Source: Candidatus Moraniibacteriota bacterium
GTDB taxonomy: Bacteria; Patescibacteriota; Minisyncoccia; CAIUEV01; JAHKAQ01
Length of the DNA stretch: 17,873 nucleotides
Assembly: GCA_014729445.1 (NCBI GenBank)
Contig: WJJX01000136.1
Span: 1-17,873, forward strand
Direction of reading: 5' to 3'
Position 1 is the first letter of the stretch; each line of letters starts with the position of its first letter. Both the position numbers and the translations under genes were made by a program. Below the pieces are notes generated by a model. The model was given only the letters and a program-made list of their open reading frames with translations. It searched no databases and was not told the DNA's origin. Shown here piece after piece: positions 1 through 7,486 of this stretch.

Positions 1-1
1 A

Positions 2-424
2 ATCATAATCTGTGTTTACAGTTTAAATTTCATCAAACCCTTTTATTTCAGTTACTCGAGCTTATTGCTGCCCAAAAAATACGTCCTTAACGTAAAAAAC
101 ATGGGTAACGGCAGCTATGAAGCCGCCCAATATTTAAACAGCCTTCAAAATGCTGCAAAAATAACCGTCTGGACGGATAAACGCGGGGTTTGTCAATTTT
201 TCAAAGGCATTTGCCTGAGCGGAGACAGTTTAAAAAAACAAAAAGACCAGATCCAATATCTGGTATTATCGGCCGGAACTCAAAACCGAACCGGCAATGT
301 CTTTGATCTGGCAAATATGGAAAACATCTATAACCATCCGAATCCCGACTTTCATTTAAAAATCGGCAATCGGGAAAACGATTACGTTAAAGTGATTAAC
401 CTTCAAAAAGTAAAGCTTTACTAA
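2..424 (+). CDS. C-terminal part of a membrane glycosyltransferase (GT39/PMT-like), 5' end outside window
   Basis: The reading frame is open from the first bases of the window to a TAA at 422-424, so the true start lies upstream. The internal TTG at 65 is not a convincing start, because the frame before it reads as sensible protein. The visible 140 residues begin with an aromatic segment (KPFYFSYSS), then a GSYEAAQYLNSL segment, a short VWTD strand, and a segment QYLVLSAGTQNR followed by a charged C-terminus. In my knowledge of patescibacterial proteins, this order (HPYY-like motif, gegyd-EAA-YLN, then Y-V---Q-QR) is the extracytoplasmic tail of dolichyl-phosphate-mannose/ArnT-like glycosyltransferases, which move sugars from a lipid carrier. 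The catalytic N-terminal membrane domain is not in view, so the donor, acceptor and exact family cannot be given. It converges on the flippase-like gene at 475. Confidence 0.65.
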   Translation: MIICVYSLNFIKPFYFSYSSLLLPKKYVLNVKNMGNGSYEAAQYLNSLQNAAKITVWTDKRGVCQFFKGICLSGDSLKKQKDQIQYLVLSAGTQNRTGNVFDLANMENIYNHPNPDFHLKIGNRENDYVKVINLQKVKLY

Positions 425-474
425 CAAAAAAACAACCGGCCGGCTTTAAACCTTAATTTGCGATTTTTATCTCT

Positions 475-1431
475 TCATCGGGATTTGACCTTTTTCACCT
501 TTTTTCTATCTCTAAAATAGGAAGGAACGGCGGTCAAACTAACCAACATTTGAAAAAATCTGCTGATTATAACCACTGATAAGGCTCCCGCCTGGCTCAC
601 TCCGAAAAGCCCGAAAAAATAAACATAAGCCCACTCCTTAACCCCAATATTATTAATACTTATAGGAATCGACGCGATCAGACTAATAAGAAAAATGACC
701 GAAAGATAATCAAAAAGACTAATATTTAATCCAAAAGCCTGAAACAATAAAAAATTACAAAAAGCCACACCGATCAAATTAAAAACCATCGCCCATAAAA
801 TAGCCTCCAAAAGAGATTTTTTGTTTCTATTAATCTCATAAAAAATCTTTAACAAATTGGAAACTTTGGCGGGCAGAAACCTTTTAATCAAATCTCTTAA
901 CCTTTGATTATGCCTTAATTTAAATAAAAAAAACAAAATAATCAAACCGCAAACCACCGCCAACTCGATAAACAGCAAAATCTTATCGCGAAAAATAAAC
1001 GAAAGATTCAAAAAACCGAACATAACGGCGAAAATACTGACCGCCAAAAAACCCGTCATCCTGTCCACTATGACCGTGGAGGAAGCTTCGATATAATTCT
1101 TCTTTTCATAACCTATCTGATAAGCCTTATAGGAATCTCCGCCGATAAAGGAAGGCATAAAATTATTAATAAAAGTCCCGCTCAGATAAAGCTCAAAAAA
1201 GCGGCTGAGTTTTCCCTTGATTCCCCGATGCACAGACAATCTCTTCCACTTATAGGAGGAAATTAAAATTCCGATTAAATAAACTATTACATACAAAAAG
1301 GCATACTTCACTTTCATGCTCTTTATATAACCCAGAAAAACCTCCCAATCGGTCGTATGAAAAATATAAGCCAATAAACCCAAGCTGACTATAAGTTTAA
1401 TCAAAAATTTAAAAAATTTTTTTTTCTGCAT
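475..1431 (-). CDS. Flippase-like integral membrane protein (LPG synthase TM / YbhN family)
   Basis: This 318-residue protein starts at an ATG and has a basic N-terminus followed by about eight hydrophobic segments. It shows the family features of the lysylphosphatidylglycerol synthase membrane domain (also called UPF0104 or YbhN-like): an early SSYKWKRLS segment, the TFINNFMPSFIGGDSYKAY motif near residues 87-105, STVIVDRMTGF near 118-128, and SIPISINNIGVKEWAY near 255-270. About 300 residues is the normal length for the stand-alone membrane domain, and no C-terminal aminoacyl-phosphatidylglycerol synthase domain is fused. Members are associated with lipid or glycolipid translocation, and in many genomes they sit beside glycosyltransferases, as here with the GT39-like gene at 2-424. 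The substrate is unknown. It lies 46 bp downstream of the CBS gene and may be cotranscribed with it. The C-terminus is very basic (RDRKKVKKVKSR). Confidence 0.85.
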   Translation of the reverse strand: MQKKKFFKFLIKLIVSLGLLAYIFHTTDWEVFLGYIKSMKVKYAFLYVIVYLIGILISSYKWKRLSVHRGIKGKLSRFFELYLSGTFINNFMPSFIGGDSYKAYQIGYEKKNYIEASSTVIVDRMTGFLAVSIFAVMFGFLNLSFIFRDKILLFIELAVVCGLIILFFLFKLRHNQRLRDLIKRFLPAKVSNLLKIFYEINRNKKSLLEAILWAMVFNLIGVAFCNFLLFQAFGLNISLFDYLSVIFLISLIASIPISINNIGVKEWAYVYFFGLFGVSQAGALSVVIISRFFQMLVSLTAVPSYFRDRKKVKKVKSR

Positions 1432-1477
1432 AAATCGATTTATTGCTGCCTGCTTCTCTTAGCCGATCTTATTTAAT

Positions 1478-1936
1478 TTAGACACCGCTTAATAATCTGA
1501 TAACATCCGCCTGAGTCACTACACCGACCAAATTTCTGAAGTTATCGATTATCGGGACGGTATGAATTTTATTTTCCTTAAAGATTTTAATCAAATCATT
1601 GATATGAGATTCAGGAAGTAAACTGACCACCTCTTTTGTCATAATATCCTTGGCTTTGGCTTTCAGGATTCCTTCATACTCTTTTCTCTGTTTTCTGGGC
1701 AGTTTTTGAGCCACTTCAACTCTTTTTAAAAAGGTAATATAAGAAGGTAAAAAAATCTCAGGCATATCTTTGATGAAAAAATCAGACTCGGTCACAATAC
1801 CGACTAATTCATCATTATCATTCACAATCGGCAGCCCGTGAAATTTATGTTTTTCCAAAATTTTCGAAATCTCCACAATTGTGGTATCTTCATTGGCCGA
1901 AATGACCTCTTTGGTCATTATTTCTTTTACCTGCAT
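1478..1936 (-). CDS. Two-CBS-domain protein
   Basis: The protein consists of two CBS domains and little else (152 residues from the chosen ATG). Domain 1 runs from about residue 3 to 58, with the DIMT-like start KEIMTKEV, HGLPIVND and LVGIVTESDF. Domain 2 spans about 96-152 with KDIMTKEVVSL, HTVPIID and LVGVVTQADV. The segment between them is basic and helical. Stand-alone CBS pairs usually bind adenine nucleotides (AMP, ATP, SAM) and regulate a partner; no partner is identifiable here. A TTG nine codons upstream (1963) would lengthen the protein, but the ATG at 1936 places the first CBS motif at the usual position. A good minus-strand promoter (1981-2008) lies just upstream, and the flippase-like gene follows after 41 bp beyond the stop, so the two may form one transcript. 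Confidence 0.88.
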   Translation of the reverse strand: MQVKEIMTKEVISANEDTTIVEISKILEKHKFHGLPIVNDNDELVGIVTESDFFIKDMPEIFLPSYITFLKRVEVAQKLPRKQRKEYEGILKAKAKDIMTKEVVSLLPESHINDLIKIFKENKIHTVPIIDNFRNLVGVVTQADVIRLLSGV

Positions 1937-1980
1937 AAGATTTTTATTAAAAAATTTAATCAAACTTCCAAGTCAGAAAT

Positions 1981-2008
1981 ATTATAACACCTTTGGCTAT
2001 TATCTCAA
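1981..2008 (-). promoter_or_regulatory. Sigma-70-type promoter for the CBS gene
   Basis: Read on the minus strand, TTGAGA (2008-2003) is followed after 16 bp by TATAAT (1986-1981), and the -10 is preceded by TG at the extended -10 position (TGTTATAAT). Transcription would begin around 1974, leaving a short AT-rich leader of about 40 bases before the ATG at 1936. It is one of the two best promoter matches in the window. Confidence 0.65.
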
Positions 2009-2032
2009 CTTTTAAAAATTCCCGAAATAAAA

Positions 2033-3076
2033 CTATTTTTTACATCTGGAGCCAACGTTTTCATAGTCATCCTCCCAATTATTATTTTTAATCTGATTGT
2101 CAATTTTTATAACCTCCAAATCCTCGCTAAAAGCTCTGGTAAAATACGATTTCTTGGTATGGCGATGAATCGAACATTCCAAACCGTGATCTCGATTTTT
2201 GGTTATCAGATTATTTTTCAAAATAACCACACTGTGTTCTCGGTTAGATTGAAGCTTAATTCCGCTAGCAACATTTTGCGAAATAACACAATTTCTAATA
2301 TCGATCCTATTATAGCCCAAATCCGCCTCGACTCCTCCCTCGCCATTGTTGGAAATATCGGAATCAACTACTTTGATATCAACCCCGCTGTGAATATCCA
2401 AACCCTCCTCTCCGTTGTCCCTTATCGTAGTATTTACAATTTCGAAAGTACCTCCATTCAAATACAAGCCCTGTTTTTTGCTGTTGATTATCCTGGAATC
2501 GCGGATAATGACCTTTTTTTCCCAAAGGGTAAAGGGATGATTATAAATTCCAAACTCATAAGCTCCATCGATCAAACAATTATTAAGCTCAACGGCCGCA
2601 TCTTTAAAAAGATATACACCGTAAAAGCCTTTTTTAATCTTAATATTCTCCACATAGTTCTCACCCTTCAAAGCCAAAACCGCATTTGAAAAATGATCGT
2701 AAGTCTTGCCTCCGCCAGAATCCAGACTTAAAAAATTCTCCTTAGGATTTTGTAAAATCACATTTTCACCCTCTCCCACCAAAGCCACTCCTTTGGGAAG
2801 CCCGAAGGCTCCTTCATAAAGGCCCTCTCTTATAATAATCTTATTAAACTGCGGATTGATTTTTAAAAAAACGATGGCTTCTTTTAAATCCTTGAAAGGG
2901 AATCGAAAGGATCCGTTTTGGGCCCAGGTTCTGGATCCGTTATCCACATAAATTGTCCTGTCAAAAGGTTTAAAAAACAAAGCCAAAACAAACAGTTTTA
3001 GGACCGCGTAAAAAGCCAGGGCAATGATTAAAAGGCCCAAATATTTTAAAATTTTTTTTTGTTTTTTAAATTTCAC
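2033..3076 (-). CDS. Membrane-anchored right-handed beta-helix repeat protein
   Basis: This 347-residue protein starts at a GTG whose bases overlap the TGA of the preceding gene (GTGA), implying translational coupling. Residues 1-12 are basic and 13-36 form one membrane segment, placing the rest outside the membrane. Residues 42-85 (TIYVDNGS, FPFKDLKEAI, KIIIREGLYEG) match the start of parallel beta-helix proteins of the DUF1565/NosD type. Residues 140-300 show repeating coils of about 22-25 residues in the pattern V-I-DS-I-NN---G (IRDSRIINSKKQGLYL, IVNTTIRDNGEEGLDI, VVDSDISNNGEGGVEA, IRNCVISQNVASGIKL). This fold is typical of polysaccharide-binding or -cleaving proteins and surface scaffolds. 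I see no clear catalytic motif, so the function is open. The C-terminal 40 residues leave the repeat pattern. It is the last gene of a three-gene minus-strand unit. Confidence 0.82.
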   Translation of the reverse strand: MKFKKQKKILKYLGLLIIALAFYAVLKLFVLALFFKPFDRTIYVDNGSRTWAQNGSFRFPFKDLKEAIVFLKINPQFNKIIIREGLYEGAFGLPKGVALVGEGENVILQNPKENFLSLDSGGGKTYDHFSNAVLALKGENYVENIKIKKGFYGVYLFKDAAVELNNCLIDGAYEFGIYNHPFTLWEKKVIIRDSRIINSKKQGLYLNGGTFEIVNTTIRDNGEEGLDIHSGVDIKVVDSDISNNGEGGVEADLGYNRIDIRNCVISQNVASGIKLQSNREHSVVILKNNLITKNRDHGLECSIHRHTKKSYFTRAFSEDLEVIKIDNQIKNNNWEDDYENVGSRCKK

Positions 3077-3951
3077 TTAAAATTTTTTTTAATTATTTCT
3101 AAAATTTTTAAAAGATCTTGTTTTTGATTTATAAATCCCGGATTATTTTGCGACTGTAAAAAAGCAAACAAAGTCATAAAACTCATATTATTATTAAACA
3201 AATAGGATAATCTCCTTTCCAACGAATGGTCTTGAGCTGAATCTTCTATAGAGATGGTCCCATCTTCTATTAATAGATTAAGATCTCTAAATAGGCTCTT
3301 TTTTTGATCATCACTTAACTTTAGAATCAAATCCCTAAAAAATTTTTCTCTTTCCTCTACACTGAAATATTTCTCTATAAAATTTTTAACTTCGTCTGCA
3401 TTAGAATCTGAATTAATAAAATCGATAACCTCAATATATTTTTTAAGCCTGGATTCCACCTTGTCTTCCAACAAAACCTCATTTATTTCTTCCAAAATCG
3501 TTACCAATTCTTCTTTTTTTCGTTCGACCACTTGTTTAGATTCATCTTGCCCGCAACTATGCTTTAAAAATAAATAATTGGATAAAACTGATAAATGGCC
3601 TCTTAGAATCGAGTCTAATTTTATTTTTAAGCTCCCACCAACATCTATAGCTTCTTCTTTATCATTTGATGAGCCAGACTGTTCAAATTTTTCCAGTATT
3701 TGCATAATCTTTTCCTTTTGCTTTAAATCGGTTTTACTTATCAATTCCTTAATCAAATCTCCAATCGGCTTTTGGGAAAAATGGCGCTCAAAATTTTCTT
3801 TTGTATTTTCATCTTTTTCAGTCAACTCCAGCGAATTTAATAAAGCCAACCTTAATGTCAACAGATCAATTAATTTTTCCGTCGTAACAACGTCAATATT
3901 TCTATCGCGTTTATTGGCTGTATCTTGCTTTTCTTCAAATTTATTCTCCAT
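3073..3951 (-). CDS. Hypothetical helical protein, coupled to the beta-helix gene
   Basis: I do not recognise this 292-residue protein. The chosen ATG at 3951 has an AAAGG six bases upstream, one of the few Shine-Dalgarno-like sites in the window; a TTG one codon earlier is less likely. There is no signal peptide or membrane segment. The composition is rich in Lys, Glu, Leu and Asp, and the predicted structure is almost all helix. Residues 25-110 and 150-240 contain amphipathic stretches (KPIGDLIKELISKTDLKQK, KNFIEKYFSVEEREKFFRDL) that could be helical bundles or short coiled coils. A single cysteine is present in LKHSCGQ. It begins 9 bp after the small membrane protein stops and its stop overlaps the start of the beta-helix gene, so the three are probably made together. 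A cytoplasmic partner of the two membrane proteins is a reasonable guess only. Confidence 0.7.
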   Translation of the reverse strand: MENKFEEKQDTANKRDRNIDVVTTEKLIDLLTLRLALLNSLELTEKDENTKENFERHFSQKPIGDLIKELISKTDLKQKEKIMQILEKFEQSGSSNDKEEAIDVGGSLKIKLDSILRGHLSVLSNYLFLKHSCGQDESKQVVERKKEELVTILEEINEVLLEDKVESRLKKYIEVIDFINSDSNADEVKNFIEKYFSVEEREKFFRDLILKLSDDQKKSLFRDLNLLIEDGTISIEDSAQDHSLERRLSYLFNNNMSFMTLFAFLQSQNNPGFINQKQDLLKILEIIKKNFK

Positions 3952-3960
3952 CAAAAACCT

Positions 3961-4146
3961 TTAAAAATTTAAATCCCACTCAACCGCGATCGACCAGGCG
4001 ACAGCCGCCAAGGCGCCGGCGATAAAAGCGACAATTATCACCGCCTGCCAATTTTTAATTTTGGTTCTTTTAATCAAAGTAAAATCGCTCCCCCACCAGG
4101 AAACCGAATTTTTAACCAATTTATCGATCGGCCTTTCTTGCTCCAT
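3961..4146 (-). CDS. Small single-pass membrane protein
   Basis: This 61-residue protein has a charged N-terminus of about 30 residues (MEQERPIDKLVK, then SWWGSDFTLIKRTKIK) and one hydrophobic alanine-rich helix at about residues 34-54, ending in EWDLNF. No family is recognised. Coding status is supported by a clean ATG start, a TAA stop, sensible composition, a higher GC content than the neighbouring spacer and tight spacing to the next gene. It is the first gene of the unit that continues with the 292-residue unknown and the beta-helix protein. The positive residues before the helix suggest that the N-terminus stays inside the cell. Confidence 0.6.
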   Translation of the reverse strand: MEQERPIDKLVKNSVSWWGSDFTLIKRTKIKNWQAVIIVAFIAGALAAVAWSIAVEWDLNF

Positions 4147-4175
4147 CCTGTTTTAATTATTAAACCAACTGATTT

Positions 4176-4203
4176 ATATTATCCCGCACCGCAGGAATAA
4201 TAT
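4176..4203. repeat. Imperfect inverted repeat (hairpin) between the PAS-GAF gene and the small membrane-protein gene
   Basis: ATATTAT (4176-4182) and ATAATAT (4197-4203) are perfect complements. The inner bases extend the stem with CC/GG and GC/GC, interrupted by one wobble or mismatch and one bulged base; the loop is three bases. On the minus-strand transcript the mismatch becomes a U-G wobble, so the hairpin is stronger in that direction. No long U-run follows it, so it could be a weak terminator for the PAS-GAF gene or an operator or attenuator for the downstream trio. Confidence 0.4.
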
Positions 4204-4229
4204 TTATTATGACTTCATACAATTCTATT

Positions 4230-5468
4230 CTATAAAACTGACAGAATTTGTGAAGACTGACTGGCAAATAATTCCAAAATTTTTAATTCCTGCGTCGTTA
4301 AACAATCCACTCTTTTGAAACCGATAAAAATCACCCCTATTAAATTATTCCTGATTTTTAAAGGCAGAATCAAATAATAAGTCAACTTAATTTTAGAACA
4401 GAAATTTTTGATATCCTTATCGATCTTTTTCCCTTGAACCCTTTCTTTGTCCACAATAATTTTTCTGATCAGTTTTTTGTCTTTAAGCTCGAAAAATTCT
4501 TTAAATTTAATTTTTTTGCTGTTTTTGGAAAAAGAAAACAACAAATTAAAATGACCTTTTAATTTTTCATAGCTGTAAAGATTACAAAAATCGGCCTCGG
4601 CCACACGTAAACCCGAATTCAAAATCAAAGAATAAATATCCTTTTTCCTTTTTAAATTATGATTCACCAAATCAAGCAAAATATTAACTTTGCGATTGAT
4701 CCTACCCACATGCATAAAGGAACTTAACATCTTTTCCTGAGCTTTCTTGATTTCGGTCATATCGATAGATGAAGTCGCCAAAAACTGGGGATTATTCTCC
4801 TTATCTCTAATTAAGGCTCCCGACATTAACAAATAAACTATATCTCCGTTTCGCTTTTTATGCTTAACCTCCTTTGAGGAAAATCTTTCCCGATCCGATA
4901 TATTCTTGTAAATTTCTCGAGACTTTTCAATCTGATCCTCGATATGAAGCACGTCTATCGATCGGCCGATCAAACTACTCTTTTTGTAACCATGAATTTT
5001 GGCTCCGAAATCGTTAATATATAAAATCTTTCCGGAAAGATCGGTTATAATGGCGCAGTAATTTCCGTAATCGGTGATCTTTTTAAACTTCCTCAGCTCC
5101 GCCTCCATCTCTTTTTGCTCGGTTACATCGCGAATCACGGCCGATCTCACCACATCCCCGTAAAAAGGCATCTTCCTGACTCTAATCTCGACCGGAAACC
5201 TTTTACCATCGGATCTAAGCGCAATAGCTTCATACTTGCCGGATAAATTTTTAACCGATCTATTCTTCACTTCAGCCCGACTCTCTTTAGCAAAAAAAAT
5301 CGCCCCCAGTTTACCTCTAACGTCTTTTAATTTAACTTGAAACATTTGCTCGGCCGCTTTGTTAATTAAAACTATCCGACCCTTTTTGGTAAAAGCAATC
5401 GCCTCCATGGAAGCATCGGATAAAGCTTTTAAAATATATCGACTTTTTTTATTGAATTTCTTGTCCAT
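4230..5468 (-). CDS. PAS-PAS-GAF sensor protein without an output domain
   Basis: This is a cytoplasmic sensor of 412 residues from the ATG at 5468; a TTG eight codons upstream (5492) adds only hydrophobic residues before the typical start MDKKFNKK. PAS 1 spans about residues 12-123 (ILKALSDASMEAIAFTKKGRIVLINKAAEQMF, ending in VIRDVTEQKEMEAEL). PAS 2 spans about 130-245 (YCAIITDLSGKILYINDFGAKIHGY, KHKKRNGDIVYLLMSGALIRD, ending in SSIDMTEIKKAQEKM). After a helical linker, about 262-412 form a GAF domain (NSGLRVAEADFCNLYSYEKL, YLILPLKIRNNLIGVIFIGF, ASQSSQILSVL). No histidine-kinase, GGDEF, EAL or DNA-binding domain follows; the protein ends with the last GAF helix. It may act by protein contact or may have lost its output module. 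The ligands are unknown. Its stop is followed by the hairpin at 4176-4203. Confidence 0.82.
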   Translation of the reverse strand: MDKKFNKKSRYILKALSDASMEAIAFTKKGRIVLINKAAEQMFQVKLKDVRGKLGAIFFAKESRAEVKNRSVKNLSGKYEAIALRSDGKRFPVEIRVRKMPFYGDVVRSAVIRDVTEQKEMEAELRKFKKITDYGNYCAIITDLSGKILYINDFGAKIHGYKKSSLIGRSIDVLHIEDQIEKSREIYKNISDRERFSSKEVKHKKRNGDIVYLLMSGALIRDKENNPQFLATSSIDMTEIKKAQEKMLSSFMHVGRINRKVNILLDLVNHNLKRKKDIYSLILNSGLRVAEADFCNLYSYEKLKGHFNLLFSFSKNSKKIKFKEFFELKDKKLIRKIIVDKERVQGKKIDKDIKNFCSKIKLTYYLILPLKIRNNLIGVIFIGFKRVDCLTTQELKILELFASQSSQILSVL

Positions 5469-5492
5469 TTTAATTAAACAAAAAAATAACAA

Positions 5493-5698
5493 TTGTTGTT
5501 TCTTCTGTTGTTTTTTCGATACCTCTTATGAACGCCTTCTTCCAGTTAGTCTTCCCCCTAAAAACAAATTCCAAGAATTAGCCAAACCCCAAAAAATACT
5601 GGATCCATTCCAGGGGGGATATTGAATGCTGATGGTACGGCTCGATATCTCAAAATACCAATAACTGGCCTGATATTGACTGAGATTCGTTAAAAACT
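5493..5698. other. Unassigned 0.2-kb spacer with repeated GATATTGA motif
   Basis: No complete gene fits this stretch. On the plus strand GATATTGA occurs at 5618-5625 and again at 5672-5679, with a copy able to pair with either (TCGATATC, 5642-5649, one G-U wobble) between them. On the minus strand an open frame ending with TAA at 5528-5526 gives a tryptophan- and tyrosine-rich peptide of about 50 residues but has no start codon. It could hold a structured RNA, a gene remnant, or simply the 3' untranslated region of the transglycosylase gene. Confidence 0.3.
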
Positions 5699-6784
5699 CT
5701 AGCTCTCCTCTTCAATAATCTCAATCTCCCAGTCCCCTTCCGGCAAAGAATAGCCGACTATCCAAGGGTTTAACTCCTTAACCTCTTTAAGATTGGACCC
5801 TTGATCGATCGCCCATTGATTTAAATCCTCGATTTCCCCCTCAACCTCGATCGTTTCAGTCTCGGGCCAGCTGAAATAATCATATTGGGTCAGCTTAAAA
5901 CCGCTATCAACAGGATCCTCCATAATAGCCTTTATCGCCAAAATTCTGTATAAATATCTCGAGGTCTCCGCATTAATATAGATATCATAATAACTTTTTA
6001 CCTCCTGAACTTCCAAACTTTTATCTATATTCCCCTGACCGGTGTTATAAGCGGCCGCGGCCAATGTCCAACTGCCGAACTCCTCGTGCAGCTCCTCTAA
6101 AAAATCCAGCGCCTTTCGCGTCGCCTTTTCATAATTCAATCTCTCGTCCACTGAATCGTTTACCATAAGACCGTATTGACGGGCCGTATCAGGAATAAAC
6201 TGCCAAATTCCGACCGCGCCGGCATGGCTTCTGGCGTTTTGCACCAAAGCGCTTTCGGCAACCGCAATATATTTCAAATCATCGGGCATTCCTCTCTCTT
6301 TAAGTTTCTTTTCAATATAAGGAAAATACTTATTCGATCTCTTAAGATACAGCAGCGTTTGATAATCCTGCCCCAGCAAAATATAATAATCCCGCTCAAA
6401 AGCCTCTCTTACATAAAATTTATCCAAAGGCGCCGCTTCTCCGGCAAAATCAAGCTCTCTTGGAATTTCAACCAGCTCCAAATCGGTTTTATTTAAAATA
6501 ATCTCTCCTCTTATCTGTTCTCTTTCAATCAACTTGACAAAACGGCTTTGAATATAGGCATTATAAAAAAAGAAAATCACCAAAGAGGTGATAACCGTAT
6601 ATAAAAGAAAAAGAATAAAACCGCCCGAACCCTTCTTTTTCTTCTTTTGGGGAGGATTATTATTAAAATTGTGCCCCCCATTTCCCAAATAATCAAGATT
6701 GGGCAGACCGTTATAACCCTCATTTTGATTATATCTTTCTCGATCCCTATTATCGTTAATGGTCAAATTTACTTTTTCTTCCAT
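5699..6784 (-). CDS. Membrane-anchored lytic transglycosylase (SLT / GH23 type)
   Basis: This 361-residue protein should cleave the MurNAc-GlcNAc bond of peptidoglycan to form 1,6-anhydro ends. The N-terminus (1-53) is Asn- and Gly-rich, ends in a lysine run, and is followed by one membrane helix at 54-77, so the enzyme faces outward. The SLT domain covers about 145-265: KYIAVAESAL contains the expected catalytic Glu177, GIWQFIPDTARQYGL lies at 192-206, and AAAAYNTGQGNI at 242-253. These three motifs in this order are diagnostic of MltD/Slt-like enzymes. The last 50 residues (IEDLNQWAIDQGSNLKEVKELNPWI) resemble a degenerate LysM peptidoglycan-binding module. The start is a clean ATG. It is divergent from the exonuclease gene, with 182 bp of AT-rich spacer in which I see no convincing promoter. 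Confidence 0.9.
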   Translation of the reverse strand: MEEKVNLTINDNRDRERYNQNEGYNGLPNLDYLGNGGHNFNNNPPQKKKKKGSGGFILFLLYTVITSLVIFFFYNAYIQSRFVKLIEREQIRGEIILNKTDLELVEIPRELDFAGEAAPLDKFYVREAFERDYYILLGQDYQTLLYLKRSNKYFPYIEKKLKERGMPDDLKYIAVAESALVQNARSHAGAVGIWQFIPDTARQYGLMVNDSVDERLNYEKATRKALDFLEELHEEFGSWTLAAAAYNTGQGNIDKSLEVQEVKSYYDIYINAETSRYLYRILAIKAIMEDPVDSGFKLTQYDYFSWPETETIEVEGEIEDLNQWAIDQGSNLKEVKELNPWIVGYSLPEGDWEIEIIEEES

Positions 6785-6966
6785 TTGTTTGAATTAATTT
6801 TATAAAGCAGTCGCAATCTTAAAATTTAAAATAAAGTTTTCCAGCTTAGCCATTAAAAAATCCGATATAACTTTCTTGTTTAAAGAATCTTAACACTTAA
6901 ATCATTTTTTGAAAATTATTTTTCATTATGTTAATTTAAACTAAAATAACTAATCTTAGCCAAAGC

Positions 6967-7485
6967 ATGAATCAAAAAATTCTTCCTTTCAACGACAACC
7001 TCATCTTCTTTGACAGTGAATTTTCGAGCCTAAATCCATATGAGGGAGAATTACTGAGCGTTGGAATGCTAAAACCAAACGGCGAACAATTATATTTTGA
7101 GTTAGAATATGACGGGCCTTACAGTCAATGGGTCAAAAACAACGTACTGCCCTCCTTGGAGGGTCCTAAGATAACAAGAAAAAAGGCCGTCAAATTGATC
7201 AAAAATTTCATCGGCAAAAAAAAACCTCACCTGTTCGCCTACGTCCCTCAATTTGATATGATTTACACCCACAAATTATTCGTAAATGAAAAATGGCCTT
7301 TTCATCCTTTTGCCATCGATTTAGCCAGTATGCTTTTTACTTTGGGGATTGACCCCAACGTCCTCGTCAACCAAAATAAAGATTTCTTTAATTCAATCAA
7401 CATTGATCTTGAAAAATACAACCGACATCATGCCCTTGAAGATGCTATACTGCTAAGAGACATCTATTTAAAACTCAAAAAATAA
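6967..7485 (+). CDS. DEDDh-type 3'-5' exonuclease (RNase T / DnaQ-like fold)
   Basis: This 172-residue protein carries the four acidic residues and histidine of DEDDh exonucleases: FFDSEFS gives Asp16 and Glu18 (ExoI), PQFDMIY gives Asp97 (ExoII), and HHALEDA gives His154 and Asp159 (H-x4-D, ExoIII). It is a single minimal exonuclease domain with no polymerase or UvrC fusion, so it may trim RNA or short DNA (oligoribonuclease/RNase T-like role) rather than proofread; the substrate cannot be deduced. The sequence between ExoI and ExoII contains a family-typical strand (LLSVGMLKPNGEQLYFELEY). The ZIP transporter starts one base after its stop, so the two are translated from one message. The start is an ATG in AT-rich sequence without a visible Shine-Dalgarno. 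Confidence 0.85.
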   Translation: MNQKILPFNDNLIFFDSEFSSLNPYEGELLSVGMLKPNGEQLYFELEYDGPYSQWVKNNVLPSLEGPKITRKKAVKLIKNFIGKKKPHLFAYVPQFDMIYTHKLFVNEKWPFHPFAIDLASMLFTLGIDPNVLVNQNKDFFNSINIDLEKYNRHHALEDAILLRDIYLKLKK

Positions 7486-7486
7486 A

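Noticed and set aside
436..443. CCGGCCGG between the converging genes at 424 and 475
   Set aside because: The palindrome has no loop and no T-tract, so it is not a convincing terminator.
2159..2689. Long plus-strand open frame opposite the beta-helix gene
   Set aside because: It lies wholly inside a well-supported gene on the other strand; its repeats mirror the beta-helix repeats, and it has no domain of its own.
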